From contig NZ_QEQF01000001.1 of the NCBI RefSeq assembly GCF_003253115.1, positions 1-64,000 on the forward strand: a DNA stretch of 64,000 bases, in the 5' to 3' direction. A program made the position numbers and the translations under genes. Shown piece by piece: positions 24,299 to 33,731 of the stretch (position 1 is its first letter; each line of letters opens with the position of its first letter). Origin of the DNA: Haemophilus_A paraphrohaemolyticus_A (GTDB taxonomy: Bacteria > Pseudomonadota > Gammaproteobacteria > Enterobacterales > Pasteurellaceae). The notes beneath the pieces were generated by a model. The model did not search any database. It saw only the letters and a program-made list of their open reading frames with translations, and was not told the origin of the DNA.

Positions 24299-24344
24299 CC
24301 CTAGGGCCTTCGCCCTAGGTTATAAATCAGTCCCTTTGGGGCTG
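24299..24344 (-). repeat. Short palindromic repeat family B, copy 1
   Basis: Read on the reverse strand it is CAGCCCCAAAGGGACTG, then ATTTATA, then ACCTAGGGCGAAGGCCCTAGG: two small hairpins joined by an AT linker. A diverged copy lies at 47099-47146 in the opposite orientation. Confidence 0.6.
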
Positions 24345-24455
24345 GAAATTAGGTTCTATTTAATTATATCGTAATGCAAAACGGTTGCTGAGCTTGTTGA
24401 AGCATTAGTTTTGTAATAAAAGAACGACATAATTTTGTTTTAATTTTGGAAGAAT

Positions 24456-25463
24456 ATGTATTCCCTCATTCGCAAATTTCTTTTTTCAATGCAGCCTGAA
24501 ACGGCACATAATTTTACTGTGCAATCTTTAAAACTAGCAGGGAATTTGCCTTTTCCCATCTTTCCGATGCCTGAAAACCCAACTGAAGTGATGGGATTGA
24601 AATTTAAAAATCCTATTGGTTTAGCTGCAGGGGCGGATAAAAATGGCGAGGCGATTGATGGCTTTGGTAAACTTGGGTTTGGCTTCATTGAAGTGGGGAC
24701 GGTAACACCGCTGGCTCAAGATGGGAATCCGAAACCACGTCAGTTCCGCATTGTGGAAGCAGAAGGAATTGTTAATCGTAATGGGTTTAATAATTTAGGC
24801 GTAGATGTACTTGTTGAGAATGTGAGAAAATCGAAATATGAGGGCATTCTTGGTATCAATATCGGTAAAAATGCGATTACCCCGATAGAACGAGCGTTAG
24901 ATGACTATCAGATTTGTTTGCGTAAAGTTTATGAGCATGCAGATTATATTACCGTGAACATTTCCTCGCCAAATACCAAAAACCTTCGTACTTTACAGTA
25001 TGGTGAGGCGTTAGATGATTTATTAAAATCACTCAAAGCGGAACAAACTCAGCTTTCGCAAAAATTTGGCAACTATAAACCGCTTGTGTTGAAGATTGCC
25101 CCTGATTTAAGTGAAGAAGAGATTGCATCGGTGGCGGATAGTTTGGTTCGTCATCAAATTGATGGAGTGATTGCGGGGAATACCACGCTTTCTCGCGATC
25201 CTGTGGCGGGGCTTATAAATGCAGAGCAGCAAGGTGGTTTAAGCGGTAAGCCATTGAATGCTCTGAGTTCGCGTTTAATCCGTACGCTTGCTAAGGAACT
25301 AAATGGTGCATTGCCGATTATTGGTAGCGGCGGTATTCATTCTGTCGTATCGGGTCAAGAAAAAATTGATGCAGGGGCGAAATTGTTGCAAGTTTATTCA
25401 GGGATGATTTACGCAGGACCCAAATTAATTCAAGATTTAGCAAGAGAGATTAAGCTTGGTTAA
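24456..25463 (+). CDS. pyrD: Dihydroorotate dehydrogenase (quinone), class 2
   Basis: This 335-residue enzyme oxidises dihydroorotate to orotate and passes electrons to quinone at the inner membrane. The short amphipathic N-terminus (MYSLIRKFLFSM) is the membrane-associating extension of class 2 enzymes. FMN/substrate motifs include NPIGLAAGADKNGE, NGFNNLG and the catalytic-serine loop NISSPNTKNLR. The C-terminal phosphate motif is IIGSGGIHS. No operon partner is seen. A 302-base gap follows before aceE. Confidence 0.97.
   Translation: MYSLIRKFLFSMQPETAHNFTVQSLKLAGNLPFPIFPMPENPTEVMGLKFKNPIGLAAGADKNGEAIDGFGKLGFGFIEVGTVTPLAQDGNPKPRQFRIVEAEGIVNRNGFNNLGVDVLVENVRKSKYEGILGINIGKNAITPIERALDDYQICLRKVYEHADYITVNISSPNTKNLRTLQYGEALDDLLKSLKAEQTQLSQKFGNYKPLVLKIAPDLSEEEIASVADSLVRHQIDGVIAGNTTLSRDPVAGLINAEQQGGLSGKPLNALSSRLIRTLAKELNGALPIIGSGGIHSVVSGQEKIDAGAKLLQVYSGMIYAGPKLIQDLAREIKLG
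25079..25087 (-). repeat. Apl-type DNA uptake signal core
   Basis: ACCGCTTGT inside pyrD. Confidence 0.7.
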
Positions 25464-25765
25464 ACGCTCATAGGCTCAGCTTATCTTTCCCATTGCATAG
25501 GTCAAAAAAATAGACAAAACAACCGTTTTTTGTTATCTTTATTTAAAAATTTATCTACATTTTTACAACATTTTCACAAATATCAGAAAATCTTTGTAAA
25601 TCAAATAGATATAGATTGTGTGATAGGCTTTAACAATAATTTGCAAGGCAATTTAGTTGAGAGTGCAAGTTGTTGTTAAGGCTTGTTGCATAAGCATTCA
25701 GCACACGATAGGGTTTATTTTTAGCCCTATTTCCATTCAATAATCAATACATTAAGGGAAAACCT
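25464..25765. other. Intergenic region upstream of aceE
   Basis: The 302 bases are AT-rich. A weak ACAAAA/TTTTTTGT stem near 25515 could end pyrD transcription. A stem ATAGGG / CCCTAT near 25708-25729 lies in the expected aceE leader, before the AAGGGAAAACCT ribosome site. I saw no convincing PdhR, CRP or FNR site and no gene. Confidence 0.5.
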
Positions 25766-28423
25766 ATGTCAGAGATTTTAGTAAATGACGTAGATCCAAT
25801 CGAAACTCAAGATTGGTTACAATCATTAGATTCATTAATTCGTGAAGAAGGCGTTGAGCGTGCTCAATACATCATTGAGCAAGTTATTGGTCAAGCTCGC
25901 ACAAATGGCGTTTCATTACCTACAGGCGTAACAACAGATTACGTAAACACCATTCCAGCATCTGAGCAACCTGCTTACCCAGGTGATCACGCAATTGAGC
26001 GTCGTATCCGTTCTGCGGTACGTTGGAATGCGATCGCAATGGTTTTACGTAGTCAGAAAAAAGATCTTGACTTAGGTGGTCACATCTCAACATTCCAATC
26101 TGCAGCAACCATGTATGAAGTGTGCTACAACCACTTCTTCAAAGCTGCGACCGAGAAAAACGGTGGAGACTTAATTTTCTTCCAAGGCCACGCTGCACCA
26201 GGTATGTACGCACGTGCGTTCTTAGAAGGCCGTTTAACAGAAGAGCAAATGGATAACTTCCGTCAAGAAGCTTTTGCAGACGGTTTATCTTCATACCCAC
26301 ACCCTAAATTAATGCCTGAATTCTGGCAATTCTCAACCGTTTCAATGGGTTTAGGTCCAGTAAACGCAATCTACCAAGCACGTTTCTTAAAATACTTAGA
26401 TAACCGCGGCTTAAAAGACACCAAAGATCAAAAAGTATACGCATTCTTAGGCGATGGTGAGATGGATGAAATCGAGTCTAAAGGTGCATTAACTTTCGCC
26501 GCACGTGAGCACTTAGATAACTTAATTTTCACTATTAGCTGTAACTTACAACGTTTAGACGGTCCAGTTAATGGTAACGGTAAAATCATTCAAGAATTAG
26601 AAGGTTTATTCACTGGTGCTGGCTGGGAAGTTATCAAAGTATTATGGGGCAGCGAATGGGATAAATTATTCGCCAAAGATACTTCTGGTAAATTAACTCA
26701 GTTAATGATGGAAGTAGTTGATGGTGACTATTTAACCTTCAAATCAAAAGATGGTGCTTACGTACGTGAACACTTCTTTGGTCGCTACCCAGAAACTGCA
26801 GCATTAGTAGCGGATATGACAGATGATGAAATCTGGGCATTACGCCGTGGTGCACACGATAGCGAAAAACTTTACGCAGCGTATGCGAAAGCACAAAAAG
26901 CAACTAAACCAGTTGTAATTTTAGCACATCAAGTGAAAGGTTATAAAATCCCTGAAGCGGAAAGTAAAAACACTGCTCACCAATCGAAAAAAATGTCTTA
27001 CGAAAGCCTTAAAGGTTTCCGTGACTTCTTCGAATTACCATTAACGGATGAGCAAGTAGAAAATCTTGAATATATTAAGTTTGCAGAAGGTACACCAGAG
27101 TATGAATATTTACACGGTCACCGTAAAGCATTAAACGGTTATGTACCGGCTCGTCGTACTAAGTTTGACGTAGAGTACAAAGTTCCTGCATTAGAAGAGT
27201 TCAAAGCATTATTAGAAGAACAACCACGTGGTATTTCAACCACAATGGCATTTACTCGCGCATTGAATATCTTATTAAAAGATAAAAACATCGGTAAAAC
27301 AATTGTTCCAATGATCGCAGATGAAGCACGCACATTTGGTATGGAAGGTTTATTCCGTCAAGTGGGTATCTACAATCCACACGGTCAAAATTACGTACCT
27401 TCAGACCGTGACTTAGTGGCTTACTACCGTGAAGCGAAAGATGGTCAAGTATTACAAGAAGGTATCAACGAATTAGGTGCAACCGCATCTTGGTTAGCAG
27501 CGGCGAACTCATACTCTGTAAACAACCAACCGATGATTCCATTCTTCATCTATTACTCTATGTTTGGTTTCCAACGTGTGGGCGATATGATGTGGGCTGC
27601 TGGTGACCAATTAGCTCGTGGTTTCATGGTGGGTGGTACTTCAGGTCGTACAACCTTAAACGGCGAAGGCTTACAACACGAAGATGGTCACAGCCATATC
27701 CAAGCAGGTATTATCCCGAACTGTGTAACTTACGACCCATCATTCGCATTCGAAGTTGCAGTAATTATGCAAGACGGTATCAACCGTATGTACGGCGAAA
27801 AACAAGAAGATGTGTTCTATTATATGACCACATTAAACGAAGTCATGGATCAACCAGCAATGCCTGCAGGTGCAGAAGATGGTATCCGTAAAGGTTTATA
27901 TAAATTCGAAACCGTTAAAGGTAAAGGTAAAGGCCATGTTCAATTATTAGGTTCTGGTGCGATTATGCGTCACGTTCGTGAAGCAGCACAAATCCTTGCA
28001 AATGACTACGGTGTGACTTCAGATGTGTTCTCAGCACCTTCATTCAATGAATTAGCACGTGAAGGTAACGATGCTGCACGTTGGAACTTATTACACCCAA
28101 CAGCGGAACAACGCGTACCATACGTTGCTCAAGTATTAGCAGATTTACCAACAGTGGCTTCAACGGACTATGTGAAAGCATACGCAGATCAAATCCGTGC
28201 ATTCGTACCAAGCAAACACTACCACGTGTTAGGTACTGACGGTTTTGGTCGTTCAGACAGCCGTGCAAACTTACGTGAACACTTTGAAGTAGACGCACGT
28301 TATGTGGTGGTTGCAGCACTTTCACAATTAGCGAAAGAAGGCACAGTATCGAACCAAGTGGTTGCAGATGCTATCGCAAAATTCGGCTTGAATGTAGATC
28401 GTATTAACCCGTTATACGCATAA
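25766..28423 (+). CDS. aceE: Pyruvate dehydrogenase E1 component (homodimeric)
   Basis: This 885-residue protein is the AceE-type E1 that decarboxylates pyruvate with thiamine diphosphate and acetylates the E2 lipoyl groups. The ThDP-binding motif runs from GDGEMDEIESKGA (about residue 229) to the conserved SCNLQRLDGPVNGN. The middle transketolase-like region includes DEARTFGMEGLF and GEGLQHEDGHSH. It heads the aceE-aceF-lpdA cluster. No pdhR-type regulator gene precedes it; pyrD does. Codon usage (almost all TTA, GGT and CGT) is that of a highly expressed gene. Confidence 0.98.
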   Translation: MSEILVNDVDPIETQDWLQSLDSLIREEGVERAQYIIEQVIGQARTNGVSLPTGVTTDYVNTIPASEQPAYPGDHAIERRIRSAVRWNAIAMVLRSQKKDLDLGGHISTFQSAATMYEVCYNHFFKAATEKNGGDLIFFQGHAAPGMYARAFLEGRLTEEQMDNFRQEAFADGLSSYPHPKLMPEFWQFSTVSMGLGPVNAIYQARFLKYLDNRGLKDTKDQKVYAFLGDGEMDEIESKGALTFAAREHLDNLIFTISCNLQRLDGPVNGNGKIIQELEGLFTGAGWEVIKVLWGSEWDKLFAKDTSGKLTQLMMEVVDGDYLTFKSKDGAYVREHFFGRYPETAALVADMTDDEIWALRRGAHDSEKLYAAYAKAQKATKPVVILAHQVKGYKIPEAESKNTAHQSKKMSYESLKGFRDFFELPLTDEQVENLEYIKFAEGTPEYEYLHGHRKALNGYVPARRTKFDVEYKVPALEEFKALLEEQPRGISTTMAFTRALNILLKDKNIGKTIVPMIADEARTFGMEGLFRQVGIYNPHGQNYVPSDRDLVAYYREAKDGQVLQEGINELGATASWLAAANSYSVNNQPMIPFFIYYSMFGFQRVGDMMWAAGDQLARGFMVGGTSGRTTLNGEGLQHEDGHSHIQAGIIPNCVTYDPSFAFEVAVIMQDGINRMYGEKQEDVFYYMTTLNEVMDQPAMPAGAEDGIRKGLYKFETVKGKGKGHVQLLGSGAIMRHVREAAQILANDYGVTSDVFSAPSFNELAREGNDAARWNLLHPTAEQRVPYVAQVLADLPTVASTDYVKAYADQIRAFVPSKHYHVLGTDGFGRSDSRANLREHFEVDARYVVVAALSQLAKEGTVSNQVVADAIAKFGLNVDRINPLYA

Positions 28424-28424
28424 T

Positions 28425-28433
28425 ACAAGCGGT
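28425..28433 (+). repeat. Apl-type DNA uptake signal core (extended)
   Basis: ACAAGCGGTC just after the aceE stop, followed 13 bases later by ATTTTGCAAAAT, the AT-rich extension seen at several copies in this window. Confidence 0.8.
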
Positions 28434-28458
28434 CTAAATAAGTTAGAATTTTGCAAAA

Positions 28459-28479
28459 TAGGGTAGGGATTCCCTACCC
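28459..28479 (+). other. Hairpin in the aceE-aceF gap
   Basis: GGGTAGGG-att-CCCTACCC is a strong stem without a long T run. It may be an mRNA processing or stability element rather than a full terminator. Confidence 0.5.
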
Positions 28480-28503
28480 ATTTCAAAAAGAAGGATTACC
28501 AAA

Positions 28504-30402
28504 ATGTCAAAACAAATTAATGTACCAGATATCGGTAGCGATGAAGTTACCGTAACAGAAGTGATGGTAAACGTGGGTGATACCATTTCTGCTGATCAAT
28601 CAATCATCAACGTAGAAGGCGATAAAGCTTCAATGGAAGTGCCAGCACCAGAAGCGGGCGTGGTTAAAGAAGTTTTAGTAAAAGTGGGCGATAAAGTAAC
28701 TACAGGTTCACCAATGTTAGTGTTAGAAGCAGTGGGGGCAGCATCAGCAGCAGAAACTCCTGCAGTAGCGGCTCCAGCAACAGTTGCAACAGCATCAGCA
28801 ATTGTTGAAGTTAATGTACCAGATATCGGTGGCGATGAAGTTAATGTGACTGAAATTATGGTGAAAGTGGGCGACTCAGTAGAAGTTGACCAATCTATCA
28901 TCAACGTTGAAGGCGACAAAGCATCAATGGAAGTTCCTGCACCAATCGCAGGTGTAGTAAAAGAAATTTTAATCAACGTAGGTGATAAAGTTTCTACTGG
29001 TAAATTAATTATGAAATTTGAAACAGCATCTGCTACACCAGTAGCATCAGCAGCACCAGCTCAAGTGGCTGCACCTGCAGTGCCAGCGGCGGCTGCAATT
29101 AAAGATGTAAATGTACCTGATATCGGTGGCGATGAAGTAAACGTAACCGAAATTATGGTAGCTGTAGGCGATACCATAACTGAAGAGCAATCTTTAATTA
29201 CCGTTGAAGGTGATAAAGCATCAATGGAAGTGCCTGCACCATTTGCAGGTGTCGTGAAAGAAATTTTAGTGAAATCAGGCGATAAAGTTTCAACAGGTTC
29301 ATTAATTATGCGTTTTGAAGTGGCGGGTGCAGCACCGGCTGCGGCACCAGTTCAAGTAGCAACTTCAGCGCCACAAGCGGCAGCAGCTGCACCTGTAGCT
29401 CAATCAGCACAAAGCGGTAACGTTGCAGGCTTAAGCCAAGAGCAAGTGGTAGCAAGTGCAGGTTACGCTCACGCAACACCAGTGATTCGTCGTTTAGCAC
29501 GCGAATTCGGTGTGAACTTAGATAAAGTGAAAGGTACAGGTCGTAAAGGTCGTATCGTTAAAGAAGACATCGAAGCCTATGTGAAAACTGCAGTGAAAGC
29601 TTACGAAAGCGGTGCAACAGCAGCTTCAGCTGGCAACGGCGTGGCGAATGGTGCGGGCTTAGGCTTATTACCATGGCCGAAAGTAGACTTCAGCAAATTC
29701 GGTGAAGTTGAAGAAGTAGAATTAAGCCGTATTAACAAAATTTCTGGTGCGAACTTACACCGTAACTGGGTAATGATTCCACACGTGACACACTTCGATC
29801 GTACCGACATTACAGAGTTAGAAGCATTCCGTAAAGAACAGAACAAGATTGTTGAAAAACAAAAACTTGATGTGAAAATTACACCAGTTGTGTTCATTAT
29901 GAAAGCGGTTGCAAAAGCGTTAGAAGCTTTCCCACGTTTCAATAGCTCAATTTCTGAAGATGGTCAAAAATTAACAATTAAGAAATACATTAACATTGGT
30001 GTCGCGGTAGATACACCAAATGGCTTAGTGGTTCCTGTATTCAAAAACGTGAACAAAAAAGGCATTATTGAGTTATCTCGCGAGTTGATGGAAGTCTCGA
30101 AAAAAGCACGCGAAGGCAAATTGACTGGTTCAGATATGCAAGGCGGTTGCTTCACGATTTCAAGCTTGGGCGGTATCGGTACAACCCACTTTACCCCAAT
30201 CGTGAATGCACCAGAAGTGGCAATTTTAGGTGTATCTAAATCTGAAATGGCTCCTGTATGGAACGGTAAAGAATTCGCTCCACGCTTAATGCTCCCATTA
30301 TCATTATCATTCGACCACCGTGTGATTGATGGTGCTGATGGTGCTCGTTTCTTAAGCTACATCAACGGTGTATTAGCAGATATCCGTCGCCTAGTAATGT
30401 AA
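28504..30402 (+). CDS. aceF: Dihydrolipoamide acetyltransferase (E2 of pyruvate dehydrogenase)
   Basis: This 632-residue E2 core protein has three N-terminal lipoyl domains, each with the GDKASMEVP motif. The lipoylated lysines are Lys41, Lys139 and Lys238. The domains are joined by Ala/Pro/Val-rich linkers (about 78-101, 175-198 and 275-310). A peripheral-subunit binding domain follows (about 325-365, ATPVIRRLAREFGV). The catalytic domain ends with the acetyltransferase motif DHRVIDGADGARF. It transfers acetyl groups to CoA. AAAAAGAAGGATTACC precedes the ATG. The lipoyl repeats are close copies at DNA level, so recombination could change domain number. Confidence 0.98.
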   Translation: MSKQINVPDIGSDEVTVTEVMVNVGDTISADQSIINVEGDKASMEVPAPEAGVVKEVLVKVGDKVTTGSPMLVLEAVGAASAAETPAVAAPATVATASAIVEVNVPDIGGDEVNVTEIMVKVGDSVEVDQSIINVEGDKASMEVPAPIAGVVKEILINVGDKVSTGKLIMKFETASATPVASAAPAQVAAPAVPAAAAIKDVNVPDIGGDEVNVTEIMVAVGDTITEEQSLITVEGDKASMEVPAPFAGVVKEILVKSGDKVSTGSLIMRFEVAGAAPAAAPVQVATSAPQAAAAAPVAQSAQSGNVAGLSQEQVVASAGYAHATPVIRRLAREFGVNLDKVKGTGRKGRIVKEDIEAYVKTAVKAYESGATAASAGNGVANGAGLGLLPWPKVDFSKFGEVEEVELSRINKISGANLHRNWVMIPHVTHFDRTDITELEAFRKEQNKIVEKQKLDVKITPVVFIMKAVAKALEAFPRFNSSISEDGQKLTIKKYINIGVAVDTPNGLVVPVFKNVNKKGIIELSRELMEVSKKAREGKLTGSDMQGGCFTISSLGGIGTTHFTPIVNAPEVAILGVSKSEMAPVWNGKEFAPRLMLPLSLSFDHRVIDGADGARFLSYINGVLADIRRLVM

Positions 30403-30437
30403 TTAGGTCGTGTAACTTAGCAATGTAATCAATCTGT

Positions 30438-30479
30438 AAGCGGTCGGATTTGCAAGAAAATTGACAAAATCGACCGCTT
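30438..30479 (+). other. Paired uptake-signal-like hairpin between aceF and lpdA
   Basis: AAGCGGTCGGATTT faces AAAATCGACCGCTT, giving a long stem in the 91-base gap. The run after it is AAAAGG, not T-rich, so it is unlikely to stop transcription fully. It may tune lpdA expression or protect upstream mRNA. Confidence 0.5.
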
Positions 30480-30493
30480 GAAAAGGAAAAGAT

Positions 30494-31918
30494 ATGAGTA
30501 AAGAAATTAAAACCCAAGTAGTTGTACTTGGTGCCGGTCCTGCAGGTTATTCAGCTGCGTTCCGTTGTGCTGACTTAGGTTTAGAAACCGTTCTTGTAGA
30601 ACGTTATTCAACTTTAGGTGGGGTATGTTTAAACGTAGGTTGTATTCCATCAAAAGCGTTATTACACGTTTCTAAAGTAATTGAAGAAGCAAAACACGCA
30701 ACTAAAAACGGTATTTACTTTGGTGAACCAACTATCAATTTAGACGAAGTTCGTGCAGGTAAAGATGCTGTAGTCGCTAAATTAACGGGTGGCTTAGCAG
30801 GTATGGCAAAAGCACGTAAAGTGACTGTAGTTGAAGGCTTAGCAGCATTTACTGATCCAAATACATTAGTTGCACGTGATCGTGATGGTAACCCAACTAC
30901 TATTAAATTTGATAATGCAATTATTGCGGCGGGTTCTCGTCCAATTCAATTACCATTCATCCCGCATGAAGATCCACGTATTTGGGATTCAACAGATGCA
31001 CTTAAATTAAAAGAAGTACCGAAAAAACTTCTTATCATGGGGGGCGGTATCATTGGTTTAGAGATGGGTACAGTTTATCACTCTCTAGGTTCAGAGATTG
31101 AAGTGGTTGAAATGTTTGACCAAGTTATCCCAGCTGCAGATAAAGATGTTGTAGCAATCTACACCAAACAAATCGAGAAAAAATTCAAGTTAATGCTTGA
31201 AACTAAAGTAACTGCAGTTGAAGCTAAAGATGATGGTATCTATGTTTCAATGGAAGGTAAAGCATGTAACGATACTAAACGTTATGATGCAGTACTTGTT
31301 GCTATTGGTCGTACACCAAACGGTAAATTAATCGATGCAGGTAAAGCAGGTGTTCAAGTTGATGAGCGTGGTTTCATTCGTGTAGATAAACAAATGCGTA
31401 CCAATGTACCTCACATCTTCGCAATCGGTGATATCGTAGGTCAACCAATGTTAGCACATAAAGGTGTTCACGAAGGTCACGTTGCAGCAGAAGTGATTGC
31501 AGGACAAAAACACTACTTTGATCCTAAAGTGATTCCATCAATCGCTTATACTGAGCCAGAAGTGGCATGGGTAGGTAAAACAGAGAAAGAGTGTAAGCAA
31601 GAAGGCTTAAACTACGAAGTGGCTAAATTCCCATGGGCTGCATCAGGTCGTGCGATTGCTTCTGAATGTTCAGAAGGCATGACTAAACTTATCTTCGATA
31701 AAGATACCCACCGCGTATTAGGTGGTGCGATTGTAGGTAGCAATGGTGGTGAATTATTAGGTGAAATCGGCTTAGCAATCGAAATGGGTTGCGATGCAGA
31801 AGATATTGCATTAACTATCCATGCCCACCCAACGCTTCATGAATCTGTTGGTTTAGCAGCAGAAGTGTTTGAAGGCTCAATTACAGACCTTCCAAATGCA
31901 AAAGCGAAAAAACGTTAA
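30494..31918 (+). CDS. lpdA: Dihydrolipoamide dehydrogenase (E3)
   Basis: This 474-residue flavoprotein reoxidises the lipoyl groups of the pyruvate and 2-oxoglutarate dehydrogenase complexes and passes electrons to NAD. The FAD-binding motif is VVLGAGPAGYSAAF and the redox pair is Cys45/Cys50 in GGVCLNVGCIPSKA. The NAD motif is MGGGIIGLEMGTV. The C-terminal HAHPTLHESVGLA supplies the catalytic histidine. AAAAGGAAAAGAT precedes the ATG. It ends the aceE-aceF-lpdA cluster and is followed by a clear terminator. Confidence 0.98.
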   Translation: MSKEIKTQVVVLGAGPAGYSAAFRCADLGLETVLVERYSTLGGVCLNVGCIPSKALLHVSKVIEEAKHATKNGIYFGEPTINLDEVRAGKDAVVAKLTGGLAGMAKARKVTVVEGLAAFTDPNTLVARDRDGNPTTIKFDNAIIAAGSRPIQLPFIPHEDPRIWDSTDALKLKEVPKKLLIMGGGIIGLEMGTVYHSLGSEIEVVEMFDQVIPAADKDVVAIYTKQIEKKFKLMLETKVTAVEAKDDGIYVSMEGKACNDTKRYDAVLVAIGRTPNGKLIDAGKAGVQVDERGFIRVDKQMRTNVPHIFAIGDIVGQPMLAHKGVHEGHVAAEVIAGQKHYFDPKVIPSIAYTEPEVAWVGKTEKECKQEGLNYEVAKFPWAASGRAIASECSEGMTKLIFDKDTHRVLGGAIVGSNGGELLGEIGLAIEMGCDAEDIALTIHAHPTLHESVGLAAEVFEGSITDLPNAKAKKR

Positions 31919-31935
31919 TTTACGTTGAGTTTTAT

Positions 31936-31961
31936 AGCCCCCTTTATTGGGGGCTTTTTTA
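31936..31961 (+). terminator. lpdA terminator
   Basis: AGCCCCC-tttatt-GGGGGCT followed by TTTTT. Confidence 0.92.
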
Positions 31962-32211
31962 TATTGTGTTGTGATATTTAAAAATGTGATAAGAGTAAAC
32001 TCATAAAACTTAAAAAATGCTCTAAATTGATCTATAAAATCATTATATACTTGATTCAATCTAAATAACTTTCTTAGATGTTTATAAACTGGAATAGGGA
32101 ATGTGAGCATTTAAAAGATACTTATGCTATACCATAAATTTAATATTGAATAAGCTGATTTAAGGTAAACAAAATAACTTGTGAGTTTTGAATTAGAGGA
32201 TGCAAGAGAAT

Positions 32212-32250
32212 AAAAAAACCTGATTGAAATTGCTCTCAATCAGGTTTTTT
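32212..32250. terminator. pntB terminator (reverse strand)
   Basis: AAAAACCTGATTGA and TCAATCAGGTTTTT form the arms, with a T run on the reverse strand into TTTATTCTC. Confidence 0.88.
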
Positions 32251-32270
32251 ATTGTTATGATTTATTTAAT

Positions 32271-33719
32271 TTACGCATTCAACGCTCTTAAAATATCATC
32301 CACACGTTCTTTCGCATCACCAAATAACATTTGGGTGTTTTCTTTGAAGAAGAGTGGGTTTTGAACGCCTGCGTAGCCTACTGCCATTGAGCGTTTGAAT
32401 ACCACTACATTTTGTGCTTTCCAAACTTCTAATACTGGCATACCTGCGATTGGGCTTGATGGATCGTCTAATGCCGCTGGATTTACGGTGTCGTTTGCAC
32501 CGATAACTAATACAACATCAGTATCTTCGAAATCGTCGTTGATTTCGTCCATTTCTAATACCACATCGTAAGGTACTTTCGCTTCCGCTAATAATACGTT
32601 CATATGACCAGGTAAACGACCCGCAACAGGGTGAATACCAAAGCGAACATTCACGCCTTTTTCGCGTAATTTTGCGGTGATTTCAGCTACAGGGTATTGC
32701 GCTTGTGCTACCGCCATACCGTATCCAGGTGTGATGATCACAGAGCCTGCATTTTTAAGCATTTCTGCTACTTCTTCCGCTGAAGTTTCGCGATATTCGC
32801 CTTGTTCTTCTTCACCAGTGCTTGCTTTTACTTCTGTGCCGAAACCACCTGCAATTACGCTGATGAATGAGCGGTTCATCGCTTTACACATAATGTAAGA
32901 AAGGATTGCACCTGAAGAACCTACTAACGCCCCTGTTACGATTAACAAGTCGTTGCTTAGCATAAAGCCTGCTGCAGCCGCAGCCCAACCAGAGTATGAG
33001 TTAAGCATTGACACCACTACTGGCATATCGGCCCCACCGATTGATGAGACTAAGTGCCAGCCGAATGCAAGTGCGATTGCTGTCATAATTAATACAGGGA
33101 AGATATTATCTGGACTGTTTAAGAATGACACCATTAAGAAAGCTGAAATCACTAATGCCGCAAGGTTTAATTTGTGTTTGTGCGGAAGGTGTAATGCTGC
33201 AGAGTTTACTTTACGACCAAATAATTTACCGCTTAATTTACCAAACGCAACTAATGAACCAGAGAAGGTTACCGCACCGATGAAGATCCCTAAGAACACT
33301 TCCACATTGTGAATGTTCGCAAGGGTTGCTTGTTCTGCGTGGAATGCAGCAAGTGCGACTTCATCTAAGTTTGCAGGTGCAACTGCTTCTACGTGTAAGC
33401 CCCAGCTGTTGAAGCCCACTAATACTGCAGCTAAACCTACAAAGCTGTGAAGAATTGCCACAAGCTCTGGCATTTCAGTCATTTCTACTTTAAGGGCTTT
33501 TTTTACACCAATGAAACCACCAATTGCCATTGCAATTAAGATCCAAAGTGTGCCTTGTGATTGTGGGCCAAAGATGGTTGCAACTAATGCAATTGCCATA
33601 CCCACGATACCATACCAACAACCAGCTTTTGCGGTTTCGTGTCTAGAAAGTCCCGCTAGGCTCATAATAAAGAGGATAGCAGCAATAATGTACGCTGCGG
33701 TAACAAATCCAAATGACAT
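32271..33719 (-). CDS. pntB: NAD(P) transhydrogenase subunit beta
   Basis: This 482-residue inner-membrane protein has about eight to nine hydrophobic helices. A C-terminal NADP(H)-binding domain follows (GYGMAVAQAQYPVAEITAKL; GANDTVNPAA). With PntA it uses the proton gradient to drive NADP reduction by NADH. It begins 12 bases after pntA, forming a two-gene operon. TTAAGGAGAAAGC precedes the ATG. The length agrees with PntB of related species. Confidence 0.97.
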   Translation of the reverse strand: MSFGFVTAAYIIAAILFIMSLAGLSRHETAKAGCWYGIVGMAIALVATIFGPQSQGTLWILIAMAIGGFIGVKKALKVEMTEMPELVAILHSFVGLAAVLVGFNSWGLHVEAVAPANLDEVALAAFHAEQATLANIHNVEVFLGIFIGAVTFSGSLVAFGKLSGKLFGRKVNSAALHLPHKHKLNLAALVISAFLMVSFLNSPDNIFPVLIMTAIALAFGWHLVSSIGGADMPVVVSMLNSYSGWAAAAAGFMLSNDLLIVTGALVGSSGAILSYIMCKAMNRSFISVIAGGFGTEVKASTGEEEQGEYRETSAEEVAEMLKNAGSVIITPGYGMAVAQAQYPVAEITAKLREKGVNVRFGIHPVAGRLPGHMNVLLAEAKVPYDVVLEMDEINDDFEDTDVVLVIGANDTVNPAALDDPSSPIAGMPVLEVWKAQNVVVFKRSMAVGYAGVQNPLFFKENTQMLFGDAKERVDDILRALNA

Positions 33720-33731
33720 CTTGCTTTCTCC

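Larger units (their letters stand above)
31919..32270. other. Intergenic region between converging lpdA and pntB
   Basis: Apart from the lpdA terminator at its start and the pntB terminator at its end, the 352 bases are AT-rich with no convincing gene. A short open frame on the reverse strand lacks a ribosome site and family resemblance. Confidence 0.6.

Noticed and set aside
25600..25625. FNR/CRP-like motif (GATTGTGTGATAG) upstream of aceE
   Set aside because: Only one half matches; there is no symmetrical partner.
28596..28976. 126-codon open frame on the reverse strand across aceF, with repeated peptide segments
   Set aside because: It mirrors the lipoyl repeats of aceF. Its repetition comes from the sense gene, and it has no ribosome site or family match.
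31877..32110. 77-codon reverse-strand frame in the lpdA-pntB gap
   Set aside because: It runs into the lpdA end and its terminator, has no ribosome site and resembles no family.
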